Shown here: positions 9,364-17,475 of the stretch, piece by piece
How positions within the stretch are numbered: position 1 is the stretch's first letter
Layout of the letters: every line of letters begins with the position of its first letter
Assembly: GCA_964019165.1 (NCBI GenBank)
Contig: OZ025268.1
Coordinates: 7,347,517-7,411,516, forward strand
Direction of reading: 5' to 3'
From: Mastigias papua
Taxonomy: Eukaryota; Cnidaria; Scyphozoa; Rhizostomeae; Mastigiidae
DNA length: 64,000 nt
Notes under the pieces: generated by a model
Database searches by the model: none
What the model saw: only the letters and a program-made list of their open reading frames with translations
Told to the model about the DNA's origin: nothing
Position numbers and translations under genes: made by a program

Positions 9364-10128
9364 ATGGATTACCCTATATATATCGATACAACAAAAATTA
9401 ACGAAACCCCTAATTTATACGGTACACATAACGATTTTTATGTTGTAATGGAAGGCGATGGCTTAGAGTTCCCTAATACTAATGAAAATTATATTGCCTT
9501 GGTTACTTTTAATCTTAATTATACATGGAATAACATCGATTCTACTAAATATAATAATAATACTGTTAGATATAGCTCGGATAACGGTTCTACGTTTAAA
9601 ACGATTACATTCGCTGATGGTAATTATAGCTACTCAGATATAAGTAATTATATATCTAATTATCTTGAAAGTCAAGGTGACTCAAAAACAGGGATACAAT
9701 TGTATTACGTCAGTAGTTTAAAGAAAATATTCATTGAATTAGAGTCTAATTATAAAATCGATTTTCGATCCAATAAGAGCTTCGCAAAATTATTAGGTTT
9801 TGAGAATTCAAATGCTATAATAGCAACCAGTAGTTATAGTAACGATACACCGGATATAACGAATTCATTGGATACAATTAATGTTCATTGTAGTTTATTA
9901 TCCGATGTGATTTACAATGGGGTCCGATCTGATATTTTATATACATTTGGCGTCAGCGAATACCGTATAGGTTATACAATACCAATAAAAGAGCAAAATG
10001 TATTAACTTTTCATAAGATGAATAATTATATAGTAAAAAGAATGCGTATTCAAATTAAAGATTCGTTAGATAGATCTGTTGATTTACGCGATCCAATTAC
10101 AATGTTATTATTTATACGAAAATATTAA
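9364..10128 (+). CDS. Probable minor capsid (penton-type) protein, 254 aa
   Basis: The sequence is rich in beta-forming and aromatic residues. It has features common to Polinton minor capsid candidates: a FADGNYSYSDISNYI segment at about residue 80, a LLGFEN segment around 145, and a C-terminal stretch pairing MRIQIKDSLDRSVDL with a final strand. In related elements this gene precedes the major capsid gene, as here. Penton proteins form the five-fold vertices. The assignment rests on context and pattern rather than a diagnostic motif. Confidence 0.55.
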   Translation: MDYPIYIDTTKINETPNLYGTHNDFYVVMEGDGLEFPNTNENYIALVTFNLNYTWNNIDSTKYNNNTVRYSSDNGSTFKTITFADGNYSYSDISNYISNYLESQGDSKTGIQLYYVSSLKKIFIELESNYKIDFRSNKSFAKLLGFENSNAIIATSSYSNDTPDITNSLDTINVHCSLLSDVIYNGVRSDILYTFGVSEYRIGYTIPIKEQNVLTFHKMNNYIVKRMRIQIKDSLDRSVDLRDPITMLLFIRKY

Positions 10129-10147
10129 TTATATCATATAATATAAG

Positions 10148-10525
10148 ATGAATAGAAGTTTTCGAGATGAGAAAATAAGAGATACTTATGGTTATGGCAT
10201 TTCTGACGTGTTTAAAAGTATGTTTAATTCTGCAGCTAAAAAGATAGCGAGTGAATCTACAAAAAAGATAGCTAAAACCGCTGTTGAAAGTGCTGCGAAA
10301 TCAAGTGCTGATGTATTAGGAAAAAAGAGCGCTGAAGTTTTAGCAAATAAAATATTTAATAATTCAGATAAAAAGACTGAACCGGTAATTGATCAATCGC
10401 AAATAAATTATGTAATACCAAATAAAGGCCAAATTATAGAAAAAGAATTAAAGAAGATATATAAGACAGAAGATGATATTAATAATAAAAGTGACATTTC
10501 AAAGAAATTCAATGAATTATTATAA
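10148..10525 (+). CDS. Small Ala/Ser/Lys-rich helical protein, possible virion core protein, 125 aa
   Basis: Residues about 20-75 form alternating Ala/Ser and Lys blocks (for example KKIAKTAVESAAKSSADVLG) predicted to be amphipathic helix. A DTYGYGISD stretch near the N-terminus is close to an adenain cleavage site but lacks M, I or L at P4. Small basic or amphipathic proteins of this kind in Polintons and adenoviruses are core or membrane-lytic components. It lies between the penton and major capsid candidates, with a 15-bp gap to the next gene. The function is inferred from position and composition. Confidence 0.6.
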   Translation: MNRSFRDEKIRDTYGYGISDVFKSMFNSAAKKIASESTKKIAKTAVESAAKSSADVLGKKSAEVLANKIFNNSDKKTEPVIDQSQINYVIPNKGQIIEKELKKIYKTEDDINNKSDISKKFNELL

Positions 10526-10540
10526 TATATAATATAAGAG

Positions 10541-11812
10541 ATGAATTTTGATTTTCGTAAAGACACTGAAAAATGCGATTTAGTAATTCAGCCACCTATT
10601 GATTCTTCACAACCAAAAAAATATATCTTCAGAATCGGTAGTTCACAGGATTATTTGCCGATTGATTGGTATAAAGCTTATTTGCATGTTACATTAGATG
10701 TTAAAAAAAAATCAGATGGCTCGGCTCTTGCTGATGGTGCTGTTATAGCGCTTGCCAGTGATAGTTGTTCTTTAATTAATAGTTTTAAATTTGAGTCAGA
10801 TAGCAGACAGATTTATTATGCTACGGACATTAATTATGCAATGACTACGAAAAACCTTATGGAAATGAGTAATGAATATATAAATACTGCAGGAAAACGT
10901 ATGTTTATGTATCCAAGCCTTAAAAATGGTACAACAATTGCCAAATACACAATGGATGCTACGACAAATACAGTAAAATCAGACAATGCAGCATACAATG
11001 CTAATTATCATAAACGAATGATTTTAACAAAATCAACAATTGATATGATAATTCCATTAAACACCATGGAGTTTTTTCAGTCCATGAAAAACACCCTGAT
11101 ACCGCCTACTAAAGTCGAAATCGCAATTGATATCGAACAGGACGATATTCTACTTTACCGTAGTGGAGGCGATGATGCTAAAATAGTTATCAAGGATATA
11201 TTTTTATGTTATGAAAAATTGACTTTATCAGCGGCAAATCGATTACTGTATACAAAATTCTTATCGAGTCAACAAATTATAAATTTTTATAGAGAATCTA
11301 TTGTCTTCCAAACAAGCTTGAAAAATCGTGAGAAAAATATCATTCTATATGAAACAATAAATAAACCAAGAGAGCTTTTTGTTTGGTTTACTTATACGGA
11401 AAATAGAACTGGTCGACAGACCAATGATTCGTTTCAAATAGATACAAATTCTATGGCAATAGTGAATGGAACTATTGTTGTAAATGATAATATTCATGTA
11501 CCAATGACTCCATATAATTGTTCTACACGAAGTATACAAGCTTATAACGAACTTCTGAAATATTTGACAAATAAAAATAAACGTGAAAGCACGTTTATTC
11601 ATTATGAATTATTTAAGACAAAGTACATGATTTTGTATTTCGATCTTAAGAATAATATAACAGATACGTTACGTAACAGTTATTGTAAAATAGAATTCAA
11701 ATATATATTAAAAGATGAAATGGCGAGCGAATATACAATATATTCGTTGATGCTTCATGAAGATCAATATAAGATCTCGCTGATTAACGGAAAGAGCGAG
11801 ATTATGAAATAA
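10541..11812 (+). CDS. Probable major capsid protein (double jelly-roll), 423 aa
   Basis: The protein is beta-rich throughout and lies where Polintons encode their capsid genes. Its N-terminus runs IFRIGSSQDYLPIDWYKAYL, then strands around VIALASDSCSLINSFKF, a layout resembling the first jelly roll of hexon-like capsid proteins. A second beta-rich half follows from about residue 210. At 423 aa it is short for the family, whose members are often 450-700 aa. Structure prediction would settle it. It would form the capsid shell. Confidence 0.62.
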   Translation: MNFDFRKDTEKCDLVIQPPIDSSQPKKYIFRIGSSQDYLPIDWYKAYLHVTLDVKKKSDGSALADGAVIALASDSCSLINSFKFESDSRQIYYATDINYAMTTKNLMEMSNEYINTAGKRMFMYPSLKNGTTIAKYTMDATTNTVKSDNAAYNANYHKRMILTKSTIDMIIPLNTMEFFQSMKNTLIPPTKVEIAIDIEQDDILLYRSGGDDAKIVIKDIFLCYEKLTLSAANRLLYTKFLSSQQIINFYRESIVFQTSLKNREKNIILYETINKPRELFVWFTYTENRTGRQTNDSFQIDTNSMAIVNGTIVVNDNIHVPMTPYNCSTRSIQAYNELLKYLTNKNKRESTFIHYELFKTKYMILYFDLKNNITDTLRNSYCKIEFKYILKDEMASEYTIYSLMLHEDQYKISLINGKSEIMK

Positions 11813-11841
11813 ATCAATTAATCTACAATATAATATAATAG

Positions 11842-12687
11842 ATGAAATTAATTAATGTTACATTCACACAAAATCAAAAAGATAAATTAAGAAGAGCATA
11901 TAATAAAAGAGAAAACATTGGATTGAAATTAATATATAATCCTCATGGAGATAGAATTTATGTAAATGATAGACAATATAACAAATTAATGAAAGGCAAA
12001 CCTGTGATTATTAATTTCAATGATTCACATTTCCGCGCTATGAAACAAGATGGTGGTAATTTATTATCTAGTTTAATAGGACCAATAACAAAAATTGCAA
12101 GTAAAGCATTACCAGCGCTCACCAAAACCGTACTCCCTGGTCTGGCTACAGGCGTGGCATCCGCTTTAGGATCGATAGGTATAGACTCCTTGTTCAGCGG
12201 GAAAGGTATAGATGGGAAAACAGGAGATCTTATAAAAGCACTCGCTGTTATTGAGAATGAAGTCAGAAAGTTAAATAAACCACAAAAAAGTAAATTTGAT
12301 GAAATTATGATGACAGGAAACGGTCAAACAGGAGGCTTTCTAGGGACCCTTCTCGCAAGTATAGGGTTACCGCTCGTTATAAAGGCTCTAACGGGCTCTG
12401 GTATCCATAACCGGCCTTATGATATGCAAAGTTATAAAATACATCCTAAGAAAATACCTATCATATTACAAAACCAACAACAGCCTATTGTAAAAGAGCC
12501 TGTAGATGGTACAGCATTAAAAGAATGGGAATTATGGAATCCACCGCCTTTTAATGATAATCATGAAATGATTGAATACAAAGGTAAAGGTGTAAAAAAA
12601 AAAAGATCAAAAACACACGGAGACGGAATCTTGTTCGGAAAACAGAGCCCGTTCAAAAACGTGCCATTATTAAATATCCTGTTTTAA
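11842..12687 (+). CDS. Membrane-active virion protein with candidate protease sites, 281 aa
   Basis: The N-terminal 60 residues are basic. Two Gly/Ala/Leu-rich hydrophobic stretches follow, at about 71-118 and 164-187, both preceded by GG. Residues 157-161 (MTGNG) and 183-187 (LTGSG) match the adenain consensus (M/I/L)XGX-G, and similar GKG motifs occur elsewhere. The C-terminus ends with a short SPFKNVPLL motif that I regard as genuine in this frame. The layout resembles adenovirus proteins pVI/pX, which are processed by the viral protease and act on membranes or DNA. The exact counterpart is uncertain. The next gene, the protease, is open in another frame well into this one. Confidence 0.68.
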   Translation: MKLINVTFTQNQKDKLRRAYNKRENIGLKLIYNPHGDRIYVNDRQYNKLMKGKPVIINFNDSHFRAMKQDGGNLLSSLIGPITKIASKALPALTKTVLPGLATGVASALGSIGIDSLFSGKGIDGKTGDLIKALAVIENEVRKLNKPQKSKFDEIMMTGNGQTGGFLGTLLASIGLPLVIKALTGSGIHNRPYDMQSYKIHPKKIPIILQNQQQPIVKEPVDGTALKEWELWNPPPFNDNHEMIEYKGKGVKKKRSKTHGDGILFGKQSPFKNVPLLNILF

Positions 12688-12740
12688 AATTTAAAGACAC
12701 TAGTACAAGTAATACATATTTACAGTCATGGATTGATCAC

Positions 12741-13136
12741 ATGAAAATAAAGAACTTCGGTGGAATATATGCAAAAGATCAAATAACAACCCATATGATT
12801 AAACATAAACATTTTTATATCATAAATTTAGACGATATTTATTCGCCTTCAAATGGCACACATTGGGTAGTCTTTTATGTTGATGATGATAGAATCGAGT
12901 ATTTTGACAGCTATGGATTAAAACCACCACAAATCATCAGTGAAAATTATGATTATATATATAACAGTTCGCAATTGCAGTCATATGAAAGTAAGGCTTG
13001 CGGTTATTATTGTTTATATTTTATTTATCATCGATCACATGGTTTTAATTTTTATGAAATTATAAAACAGTTTAGTCTTGTTGATCTTGATTACAATCAA
13101 AATCTTATAAAAAAATTCTTTAATAATTATAATTAA
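12741..13136 (+). CDS. Adenain-like cysteine protease, 131 aa or longer
   Basis: The expected triad is visible: H41 in GTHWVVFY, D56 in YFDSYGL and C87 in KACGYYC, with Q78/Q80 as the oxyanion candidate. This is the C5/C48 fold of adenovirus protease, which matures capsid precursors. The first ATG gives an N-terminus shorter than usual. The same frame is open back to 12588, and the in-frame residues just before the ATG (TYLQSWIDH) look like the missing N-terminal helix. No ATG occurs in that part, so an alternative start or frameshift is possible. The candidate substrates are the neighbouring virion proteins. Confidence 0.85.
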   Translation: MKIKNFGGIYAKDQITTHMIKHKHFYIINLDDIYSPSNGTHWVVFYVDDDRIEYFDSYGLKPPQIISENYDYIYNSSQLQSYESKACGYYCLYFIYHRSHGFNFYEIIKQFSLVDLDYNQNLIKKFFNNYN

Positions 13137-13150
13137 TATTATATATAATA

Positions 13151-14134
13151 ATGGGTGTGCATGACGGTTCACATAAAATCGAGAATTCAAACGATCAATA
13201 TATAAAAAAACGTGAAGATATTGATATGCATAATAGAAGAATTGATAATTTAAAAACGATTTGTATGACAAATTCAACAAATAATTTAAACTATGCTATT
13301 AACATGAACTGTTTACTAAACTATAGTTATACGCAGTTATGTCAAACAATATTTTGGGAACTATATCAAAACGCGGATGCTTTTTATCACTTTCCAACAT
13401 CCAATAGTCATGAGTTAACTTACGACTCAGTAACAAGAAAAGTAAGCAAGATTTTTGATCAAAGTTTGTCTCAAGACGACGCATATCAGTCTGATATGGC
13501 AAAACAACCAACGATTTGTAGTAAAGCGAATCGTGTTAACAAAAGATATTATATTGATTTTACAGGAACTGAACGTCTTTTATCAGACATCGATTTAAAC
13601 CCTGTTGTTGGTGCCGATGATATTGTAAATATATTTATTGTTTATAAATTGAATACTATACCGACCCATTATTGGGTAAATGGCCTTTTTGGCCACGATG
13701 ATAGCGGTTATGATAAGTTCATTGGTCTATTTACGAATAATTTAATTATTTCAGGCACAGTTAATAATTTCATTAACATTGGTACGGGGGTGGTAAATGG
13801 TTATCAATCCCATGCGCCATTTAAAAACAAAGCAAATGCATCTGCATTAAATGTATGGATTTGTTTAAGTGTACATTGGAATGTCGCAACAGAAAAGAGT
13901 TTTGTTTATATTAATGGTCAAAAAATATGTGAATTTACATCGAGAGTTTCGGCAGGTTCGAATAAATTAACGATCGGAGATCTCAACCCCAGTGGCGTAT
14001 CGGGTTTGGATGGATCTATCGCTACATTTCTATTATATAAAGGCAAAAAAATGGCAATTCGCGATATATTACTCCATCATCATGTTCTTTGTGAAAAATG
14101 GTTTAATATAGATCATGTACCAATAACATTCTAA
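13151..14134 (+). CDS. LamG/concanavalin-like surface protein, 327 aa
   Basis: Residues about 155-320 show the beta-sandwich pattern of LamG/pentraxin-like domains, with motifs such as VWICLSVHWN, FVYINGQKI, KLTIGDLNP and a final LLYKGKKM strand. The N-terminal half is unassigned. In Polintons such lectin-like proteins probably decorate capsids or form spikes. It is adjacent to a second, fibre-like protein with a similar C-terminal domain. There is no signal peptide. A glycan-binding role is inference. Confidence 0.7.
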   Translation: MGVHDGSHKIENSNDQYIKKREDIDMHNRRIDNLKTICMTNSTNNLNYAINMNCLLNYSYTQLCQTIFWELYQNADAFYHFPTSNSHELTYDSVTRKVSKIFDQSLSQDDAYQSDMAKQPTICSKANRVNKRYYIDFTGTERLLSDIDLNPVVGADDIVNIFIVYKLNTIPTHYWVNGLFGHDDSGYDKFIGLFTNNLIISGTVNNFINIGTGVVNGYQSHAPFKNKANASALNVWICLSVHWNVATEKSFVYINGQKICEFTSRVSAGSNKLTIGDLNPSGVSGLDGSIATFLLYKGKKMAIRDILLHHHVLCEKWFNIDHVPITF

Positions 14135-14146
14135 TATAATATATAA

Positions 14147-14239
14147 ATGAACCATCATACATTAATATATTTTATTCGCCGTTTGATTTTTACAATACCC
14201 TTACCATTAATATGGTTAATATTATTTCAATTATTATAA
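14147..14239 (+). CDS. Hidden 30-aa hydrophobic membrane peptide
   Basis: A short frame of 30 codons starts at 14147 directly after TAATATAATATATAA, the same motif that precedes the other genes. The product has an N-terminal polar part, two arginines, then a hydrophobic stretch (LIFTIPLPLIWLILFQLL) long enough for one membrane span. It ends 11 bp before the fibre gene. The function is unknown; a viral membrane peptide is possible. The motif and the spacing are the reasons for calling it. Confidence 0.5.
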   Translation: MNHHTLIYFIRRLIFTIPLPLIWLILFQLL

Positions 14240-14250
14240 CATATATTATA

Positions 14251-16467
14251 ATGGGAAAATATGATGGAGTAATAAGTGATAACGGAGATTATGAAAATCA
14301 AATTAAATTTAACATGAATGATTTTCATTGGTCTAATGATAATATGATAAATATCAATAAAAATCTTAAATTTATTCTTCATAAATCACAATATAGTGAT
14401 AAATTCACGATTACAAACGATACGTTAAATATCGATAAAGATAAAATTGAAATCAACCCTAAAAGTATTATTCCTATAGATTCATCAGGTGTGCCTACAA
14501 GTATTATAAGCGTAAATGGAGATGATAAATTGATCTTGAATTTATCGAGTGATTTTATGACCTTGAACAATAGTCTTTATTGTAACTTAGGAGCAGGATT
14601 AACGAGAGATGATCAAAATCGTGTTACAATCGCGTTATCGAAGTGTAATCTCATGTTCATAAATGGAGAATTATGTTTTGACAATACCAGTCTTATAGAT
14701 TCTTTTAATTGTATAAAACTAGACGATAAAAATCGATTACGATTAGATTATAATACAGATGATTTTATTAAAGATTCAACAGGTAAATTATGGTTAAAGA
14801 TATATGATAAGCATCTCAAACGTACTCAAAATGGCATTGAATTAAATATCGATAATGATACAATAAAATTTGATACAAATGAAAGTAAATTAATTTGTAG
14901 TATCAACAAATACATTGTTGATCAATATTCGCAAAATGGCGATATATATCTCGATACGACGAGTCAAAAGTTAAAATTAAACATCAACAATTACATCGAT
15001 GATAATATAGGAAGTAAAATCGTGATGAATACAAATAACAAAGTCGATCTTAATATCGTAAATCAACAGTCAGGTGAAATATATTTTGAAAAACCAAATG
15101 AGCTTGCAATCCGTCCTTCGCCGTATTTTACACGCGACTCATCAGGACACCTTCTACCAGTCGTAAACAATGACCACGGGTTAAATCTCAATAATCATAA
15201 ACTCAATTTAGACGTAAGTCCGCCATTGACTTATGTAAATAAAAAATTAACATTAGATTATGATGCCTATTTTAAAATAACAAATAACAAATTAGATATC
15301 GATATTAATAAACTAACAACAGATGTTATAATTCCTGGTCAAGGAATTAAATTAAATAATGACCGCACGATATCGATTGATACATCTGTTTTAACGTCAT
15401 TAATTAACGTTGGCGCATTGTCAGGCCTTAAGATCATAGGAAACACTCTTATCGTAGACGATGTTCTTATGAATTCTAATTTAATAAAATTGAATAGTAA
15501 TAGTCCAATAAAAAGAACGAACGGATTTTATGAGATTCTATGCGATCGCGTTACGATAGACAGTGACTTTGTTACAGGCGCTTTGAAGGTTAAAGATACG
15601 TATGTATCATCAGTTATCTCAACTGATTATATCAAAAATAAAGTAATTAACGAATCGTACTTTAAAGATATCTTAAAATTTCAAGGTCCTGTTATTTTAA
15701 ACCGAGGTGGTTTATGTTATTGGGATTTAAATAACGTGTCAGATGTTGATAAAACAATCGGAACCAATAGTGTAACAATAAACAAATTTCATAATCAAAA
15801 GCATAAATTTAATGATTTTTATTATTTCACAACTATTAATAAACCATATTATTATTATAAACATTATAGTATGTCTGTTTTTAATTCAGTTGTAAACGAT
15901 AATTATTTATATTTTAATAATTCAACACAAAAAATAAAATTTACTGATACATTTTTTAAAAAGAATGATATATTTTCAATAGCATTTAATTTCGTTATAG
16001 AACCACAAAAGAAAAATGTTGATATAAATTCTACTTTATTAGAACTAGATTCTAACAATTATATTAAAATTGTTTATAACAACCAAGCCGTTGTATTTCG
16101 ATTTGGGGATATGTATAATAATAGAGGTGAATATTTGTTAGAATCTATTATATCGACACAATCGTCATTATTAAATCAAAAAAATGTTATAACAATATAT
16201 TTTAATGGAATGTATGAGATTAATGCGAGCAATAATAAATCAATTGTTTATGTAAATGGTGATAAAATTCAAGACAGAGTATTAGTTATTAACCCATCGT
16301 TTATCGACTTATCAACACAACAATACCATGACTTTTATCTTGGTAATAATAGCGATAATTCACAAAGTTATAATGGTAAAATGTATGATTTTAGCATGCT
16401 TCAAAATATAACTCAAGAAGAAGCAATAAATTTACATGAATATTATAAGTATATCCATAATATATAA
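14251..16467 (+). CDS. Fibre-like protein with shaft repeats and LamG-type head, 738 aa
   Basis: Residues about 30-430 contain many short repeats alternating polar and Leu/Ile positions (for example GLNLNNHKLNLDV), which resemble the triple beta-spiral shaft of adenovirus fibre. A long linker follows, then a beta-rich C-terminal domain of about 190 residues with IAFNFVI, FRFGDMY and SIVYVNGDKI strands typical of LamG folds. I chose the ATG at 14251 because it follows CATATATTATA. An in-frame ATG at 14212 lies within the small gene before it. A role as capsid spike and attachment protein is inferred. Confidence 0.72.
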   Translation: MGKYDGVISDNGDYENQIKFNMNDFHWSNDNMININKNLKFILHKSQYSDKFTITNDTLNIDKDKIEINPKSIIPIDSSGVPTSIISVNGDDKLILNLSSDFMTLNNSLYCNLGAGLTRDDQNRVTIALSKCNLMFINGELCFDNTSLIDSFNCIKLDDKNRLRLDYNTDDFIKDSTGKLWLKIYDKHLKRTQNGIELNIDNDTIKFDTNESKLICSINKYIVDQYSQNGDIYLDTTSQKLKLNINNYIDDNIGSKIVMNTNNKVDLNIVNQQSGEIYFEKPNELAIRPSPYFTRDSSGHLLPVVNNDHGLNLNNHKLNLDVSPPLTYVNKKLTLDYDAYFKITNNKLDIDINKLTTDVIIPGQGIKLNNDRTISIDTSVLTSLINVGALSGLKIIGNTLIVDDVLMNSNLIKLNSNSPIKRTNGFYEILCDRVTIDSDFVTGALKVKDTYVSSVISTDYIKNKVINESYFKDILKFQGPVILNRGGLCYWDLNNVSDVDKTIGTNSVTINKFHNQKHKFNDFYYFTTINKPYYYYKHYSMSVFNSVVNDNYLYFNNSTQKIKFTDTFFKKNDIFSIAFNFVIEPQKKNVDINSTLLELDSNNYIKIVYNNQAVVFRFGDMYNNRGEYLLESIISTQSSLLNQKNVITIYFNGMYEINASNNKSIVYVNGDKIQDRVLVINPSFIDLSTQQYHDFYLGNNSDNSQSYNGKMYDFSMLQNITQEEAINLHEYYKYIHNI

Positions 16468-16469
16468 TA

Positions 16470-16488
16470 AATTATAATATATATTATA
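16470..16488 (+). promoter_or_regulatory. TATA-rich start-proximal motif
   Basis: AATTATAATATATATTATA directly abuts the ATG at 16489 and is nearly the same as the motif before 7937. Confidence 0.5.
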
Positions 16489-16929
16489 ATGGATTCACCG
16501 GAAAAAGTTATAAAATTTATGAATCAAAATTTCTATCTATTTGAAAAACAATATGAGGATGTTGATAAAAATGTCTTAAAAGCCGCGATAGCTTATAAAT
16601 ATTTATTAGCTGTTTATTTAGACATTAAAAATATAACAATTGAACAAATCTTAACTGTAAATGAATACGATATAGGCTTGATAGGGCCGGGACATGGCTG
16701 TTTAACGTCATTTTGTGAAAAAATATTCCCCAATACAATATGCCATTTGCATTCTATTCTTCATGACTGTTACGGTCGTATTTACACGAAATATAATATA
16801 GGCCGTGGTTATGTTTATATGTTTAACGCCCCAAAATGGATGAAAAAGTGTCCGTTATTCGGTCATATAACAGGATTAATGTATTCTATTTATTATAATA
16901 TTAGATATTATCGTGAATATCAAACTTAA
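16489..16929 (+). CDS. Second phospholipase A2-like protein, 146 aa
   Basis: Residues 66-70 (GPGHG) resemble the calcium-binding loop and H92-D93 in HSILHDCYG the catalytic pair of secreted or parvovirus-type PLA2. Cysteines at 71, 76, 85 and 94 are compatible with disulfides. A GYVYMFN segment and a hydrophobic C-terminal helix follow. It differs from the PLA2-like module fused to the integrase, so the element carries two divergent versions. Its 3' end overlaps the convergent gene on the minus strand by 29 bp. The start follows TATAATATATATTATA. An enzymatic role in membrane penetration is inference. Confidence 0.62.
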   Translation: MDSPEKVIKFMNQNFYLFEKQYEDVDKNVLKAAIAYKYLLAVYLDIKNITIEQILTVNEYDIGLIGPGHGCLTSFCEKIFPNTICHLHSILHDCYGRIYTKYNIGRGYVYMFNAPKWMKKCPLFGHITGLMYSIYYNIRYYREYQT

Positions 16930-17461
16930 ATATTTCTTTTATTTTATTCCATATGATTAAATATTCGTTTGTTTTTCTAACATTATTCCGTATTTTAATA
17001 TTATGACATTTTCCATGTTTTAAGAATTCAATATATATTTGTCTGATAACATATTTTAAATTAATTTTTTTAATCATATTATTATCTTTTTGCCATTCGA
17101 TAATTTTATTACAATATTCTAAGATAATATACTTTTGATATTCGCTCATAAGTATATTATATTTTTTGTTAATTTCATTCAAGGAGTTTAATATATAATA
17201 TTTTCTGTGATATATAGACTGCTTCTTATTATAATAGCAATCATACGGTTGTAAATCAGCGTTGAAATAATTTATTAAACATGAACAGGTTTTGCAGTAT
17301 TTCCCATTTTCATGAACATAATAATCAATACCATTACAATTCTCACATTCATCATGTTCTTTTTTGACTTGATATTTTAATATCTTAAGATATTTATCAC
17401 AATAAAGACAATAGCTTTGATCCATTTTAAGAAATTGAATATGAATGTCACGATTGCACAT
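16901..17461 (-). CDS. Possible VLTF3-like late transcription factor, 186 aa
   Basis: An N-terminal zinc-ribbon-like part has CxxC pairs (CLYC, CENC, CKTC) within residues about 18-60. A helical part follows with YHRKYYILNSLNEI and later VIRQIYIEFLK, resembling the spacing of poxvirus-type late transcription factor VLTF3 families. It is shorter than most members and no catalytic motif is expected. The start at 17461 follows AATATATAATATACAT. If the call is right it could recognise the TATA-rich motifs before the element's genes. Other zinc-binding helical proteins remain possible. Confidence 0.35.
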   Translation of the reverse strand: MCNRDIHIQFLKMDQSYCLYCDKYLKILKYQVKKEHDECENCNGIDYYVHENGKYCKTCSCLINYFNADLQPYDCYYNKKQSIYHRKYYILNSLNEINKKYNILMSEYQKYIILEYCNKIIEWQKDNNMIKKINLKYVIRQIYIEFLKHGKCHNIKIRNNVRKTNEYLIIWNKIKEIFKFDIHDNI

Positions 17462-17475
17462 ATGTATATTATATA

